From positions 248,001 through 312,000 of the forward strand of contig NZ_JACMYH010000002.1 in NCBI RefSeq assembly GCF_014235765.1: 64,000 nucleotides of DNA, read 5' to 3'. The first letter of the stretch is position 1. Every line of letters begins with the position of its first letter. The translations under genes and the position numbers were made by a program. Source of the DNA: Pseudomonas baltica. Lineage in GTDB: Bacteria; Pseudomonadota; Gammaproteobacteria; Pseudomonadales; Pseudomonadaceae. Positions 62,102 through 64,000 of this stretch are shown one piece after another. The notes beneath the pieces were generated by a model. That model ran no database searches. It had not been told where the DNA came from and saw only the letters and a program-made list of their open reading frames with translations.

Positions 62102-63304
62102 TCAGCGCAGGGCCGAAAGCGCTTCGCGAATGGCAACGACAGCTTTGGTTATCTGTTCGCGTGAAGTGGCAAATGACAGTCGGAAGTACCCTGGCATGCC
62201 GAACGCCGCGCCCGGCACGACGGCGACACCGGCGTGATCGAGCAGGTAGGCCGACAGTGCTACGTCGTCCTCGAGCACCTGGCCTTGCGCCGTGGTGCGG
62301 CCGAACAACTGGCTGCATTCCGGAAAAGCGTAGAACGCACCGGCCGGCGCGCTCAGGCGCAGGCCCGGGCATTGGCTCAGGCCGTCTACCAGCAGCTTGC
62401 CGCGCTGGGCGTATTCCCTGGCGCAACGGCTGACGAAATCCTGCGGGCCTTCGAGCGCTGCGCGGGACGCTTCCTGACTGATGGCGCTCGCGCCGGAAGT
62501 GCTCTGTGACTGGATCTTGCTGATGGCGGCGATCAGACCTTTGGGCCCTGCGCCGTAGCCGATACGCCAGCCCGTCATGGCGTAGGCCTTGGCCACGCCG
62601 TTGATCAGCAGGGTGCGTTCGCGCAGGTGCGGGCAGGCGCTGGCAAATGACACGAAAGGCTGGTCGGCGAGCAGCACGTGCTCGTAGATTTCATCGGACA
62701 TCACCAGCACATTGGGGAAGTCCTCCAGCACCTTGCCCAGTGCCTGCAACTCGGCCTCAGAGTAGATCGCCCCGCAGGGGTTGGACGGCGAGTTGAGAAT
62801 CAGCCAGCGACTCTTGTCGTTCAACGCGCTTTGCAGGGCCTGCGGCGTGAGCTTGAAGCCTGCATCGATGCCACAGGGAATGATCCGTACCACGCCGCCG
62901 TTCAAGGTGACGATGTCTGAGTACGACACCCAATAGGGCGCGGGTATGACCACTTCGTCGCCGGGTTCCAGGGTTGCAACGAAGGTGTTGTAGATCACCT
63001 GCTTGGCACCGTTGCCGACGGTGATTTCGTCGACGCTATAAGACAGGCCGTTGTCGCGCTGAAACTTGGCGACGATGGCCTTGCGCAAGGGCAGGGTGCC
63101 CTGCGGTGCGGTATAGCGAGTGTGCCCGTCGAGCATCGCCTGATGCGCGGCCTCGATGATATGCGCAGGGGTGTCGAAGTCGGGTTCGCCCAGGCTCATG
63201 TCGACGATGTCGCGACCTTCGCTGGACAACTGCTTGGCACGCATGGAGATGACCATGCTGGGGGACGAGGAGATTTGGCGGACGCGTTCGCTTTCAAAAT
63301 TCAT
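62102..63304 (-). CDS. Class I PLP aminotransferase, aspartate aminotransferase type
   Basis: 400 residues from the ATG at 63304 (AAGGAAGG upstream). Fold type I features: SLGEPDFDTPAHI, SPSNPCGAIYS (cofactor Asn), SDEIYEHVL (Asp/Tyr), PLP Lys in NGVAKAYAMTGWRIGYG, and the substrate-carboxylate Arg in FRLSFATS. It resembles subgroup I-gamma aspartate aminotransferases. Located upstream of an amino acid importer, so it likely deaminates the imported amino acid. Confidence 0.9.
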   Translation of the reverse strand: MNFESERVRQISSSPSMVISMRAKQLSSEGRDIVDMSLGEPDFDTPAHIIEAAHQAMLDGHTRYTAPQGTLPLRKAIVAKFQRDNGLSYSVDEITVGNGAKQVIYNTFVATLEPGDEVVIPAPYWVSYSDIVTLNGGVVRIIPCGIDAGFKLTPQALQSALNDKSRWLILNSPSNPCGAIYSEAELQALGKVLEDFPNVLVMSDEIYEHVLLADQPFVSFASACPHLRERTLLINGVAKAYAMTGWRIGYGAGPKGLIAAISKIQSQSTSGASAISQEASRAALEGPQDFVSRCAREYAQRGKLLVDGLSQCPGLRLSAPAGAFYAFPECSQLFGRTTAQGQVLEDDVALSAYLLDHAGVAVVPGAAFGMPGYFRLSFATSREQITKAVVAIREALSALR

Positions 63305-63373
63305 GAAAAACAGCCTTCCTTTGGTCGTGCGCCAGGGCCTTTGAGACATCCTGTCGTTCTAGTTGTAGGACGT

Positions 63374-63401
63374 AGTATGACACGGGCGGCGCCCTCTGCA
63401 A
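63374..63401 (-). promoter_or_regulatory. Sigma-70 promoter upstream of the aminotransferase
   Basis: Minus strand TTGCAG, 16-bp spacer, CATACT. The spacer carries a GGGCGCCGCCC palindrome-like element. Start near 63367, giving a leader of about 60 nt. Confidence 0.5.
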
Positions 63402-63518
63402 TCGCTCAAATACCTAAAAGTTCAGCACTTTGAAAAGGGCGTTGCCAACGTCACGCGAAGCTCTCAAACGTTTAATTTGCGCGGTCTATTCATCAGTGTG
63501 CTCGATTCTTCTCGCCGC

Positions 63519-64000
63519 TCATTTGACCAACGCGTGCTCCGCGCGCACCGAGTTCATGAACGCCTGCATCGCTGACGATTGGATGCGATGGCGTCGGGTG
63601 ATGAGCCCGAACGGTGGCAGGCGTGCTTCGAACTTGATTGGCAACACCGCCAGCAGATGTCGTCCGGGATAGTCCTCGACCACCGACACCGGGGTGACGC
63701 CGAGCATGTCGGTCTGCTGTACCAAGGACAGCAAGGTCATGATCGAGGTGGTTTCGACGATGCTGCTGGGGATGTCCACGCGCGCGTTGTGAAACACCTG
63801 ATTGATGATCGAGCGCATCGGGCTGGGGTGTTGTTGCAACACCCAGGTCATGTTCTGCAACTCGGCCCAACTCAGCTGTTTCTCCTTGGACAAAGGATGT
63901 TGTGCGCCGGCGATCACGCACAGGGCTTCCTCACCCAGGCTGTCGAACAACAGTTCTTCGGCCCTGGCGCCGGCCGGAATCCGCCCCAGCACGATGTCCA
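63519..64000 (-). CDS. LysR-family regulator, C-terminal part only
   Basis: About 160 codons are visible and the N-terminal DNA-binding domain is outside the window. The effector-binding domain is recognisable: LDIVLGRIPAGARAEEL, LSWAELQNMTWVLQQHPSP and MLGVTPVSVVEDY. Relatives include GbpR-type regulators of sugar or aromatic uptake. It is oriented the same way as the aminotransferase-importer cluster, 214 bp upstream, and may regulate it. Confidence 0.78.
   Translation of the reverse strand, partial: DIVLGRIPAGARAEELLFDSLGEEALCVIAGAQHPLSKEKQLSWAELQNMTWVLQQHPSPMRSIINQVFHNARVDIPSSIVETTSIMTLLSLVQQTDMLGVTPVSVVEDYPGRHLLAVLPIKFEARLPPFGLITRRHRIQSSAMQAFMNSVRAEHALVK

Overview
The window reads as a chromosomal segment of a Pseudomonas, most likely of the P. 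putida group. The evidence is the AauR/AauS-AatJQMP acidic amino acid locus with its sigma-54 promoter, the DUF2897-pyrF and prmB...aroC neighbourhoods, REP-like palindromes, and high GC with TTG/GTG starts. Species was not tested.

Layout. 1-7.5 kb: end of an alpha/beta hydrolase, then the minus-strand cluster aatJ-aatQ-aatM-aatP-aauS-aauR (glutamate/aspartate ABC importer plus its sigma-54-dependent two-component system), with a -24/-12 promoter and an AauR-type operator upstream of aatJ. 7.6-11.3 kb: glucarate dehydratase, an ACS-family MFS permease and a divergent LysR regulator. 11.5-34.7 kb: mostly core genes (pyrF, benE-like, folE, Smr, prmB, aroC, an ankyrin protein, an LTA-synthase-like enzyme, an RraB-like protein, a CorA-like channel, a crotonase) and a three-gene operon (circularly permuted ATP-grasp, alpha-E, transglutaminase) preceded by an NtrC-like site, an IHF match and a near-consensus sigma-54 promoter. 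A degenerate acireductone dioxygenase homologue and a DUF3509-type gene with its own sigma-54 promoter lie at 21.9-23.0 kb.

34.97-56.71 kb is a genomic island of about 21.7 kb in the 3' end of a tRNA-Ser(GGA) gene, bounded by a perfect 17-bp direct repeat, with a P4-type tyrosine integrase at its distal end. It holds a broken IS3-family element (orfB frameshifted by a 10-bp tandem duplication), a transport/stress block (BCCT carrier, MscS channel, DnaQ-like exonuclease, cNMP/CBS/DUF294 protein, DUF2254 protein), and a catabolic block (FAD oxidoreductase, TAXI-TRAP transporter and DUF1850; then TctCBA and a talarate/galactarate-type dehydratase). Two eroded C-termini of ACS-type MFS permeases and an IS3 orfA relic lie between these genes, so the block looks assembled by replacement and decay.

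56.7-58.9 kb is a second, AT-richer accessory patch: an integrase-like relic without a start codon, a small unknown gene, a DUF2971 gene and an IS3 transposase remnant. 58.9-64.0 kb carries a second, paralogous acidic-amino-acid-type ABC importer downstream of a class I aminotransferase and part of a LysR regulator.

All functions are assigned by reading motifs and from recalled family features; no database search was run.
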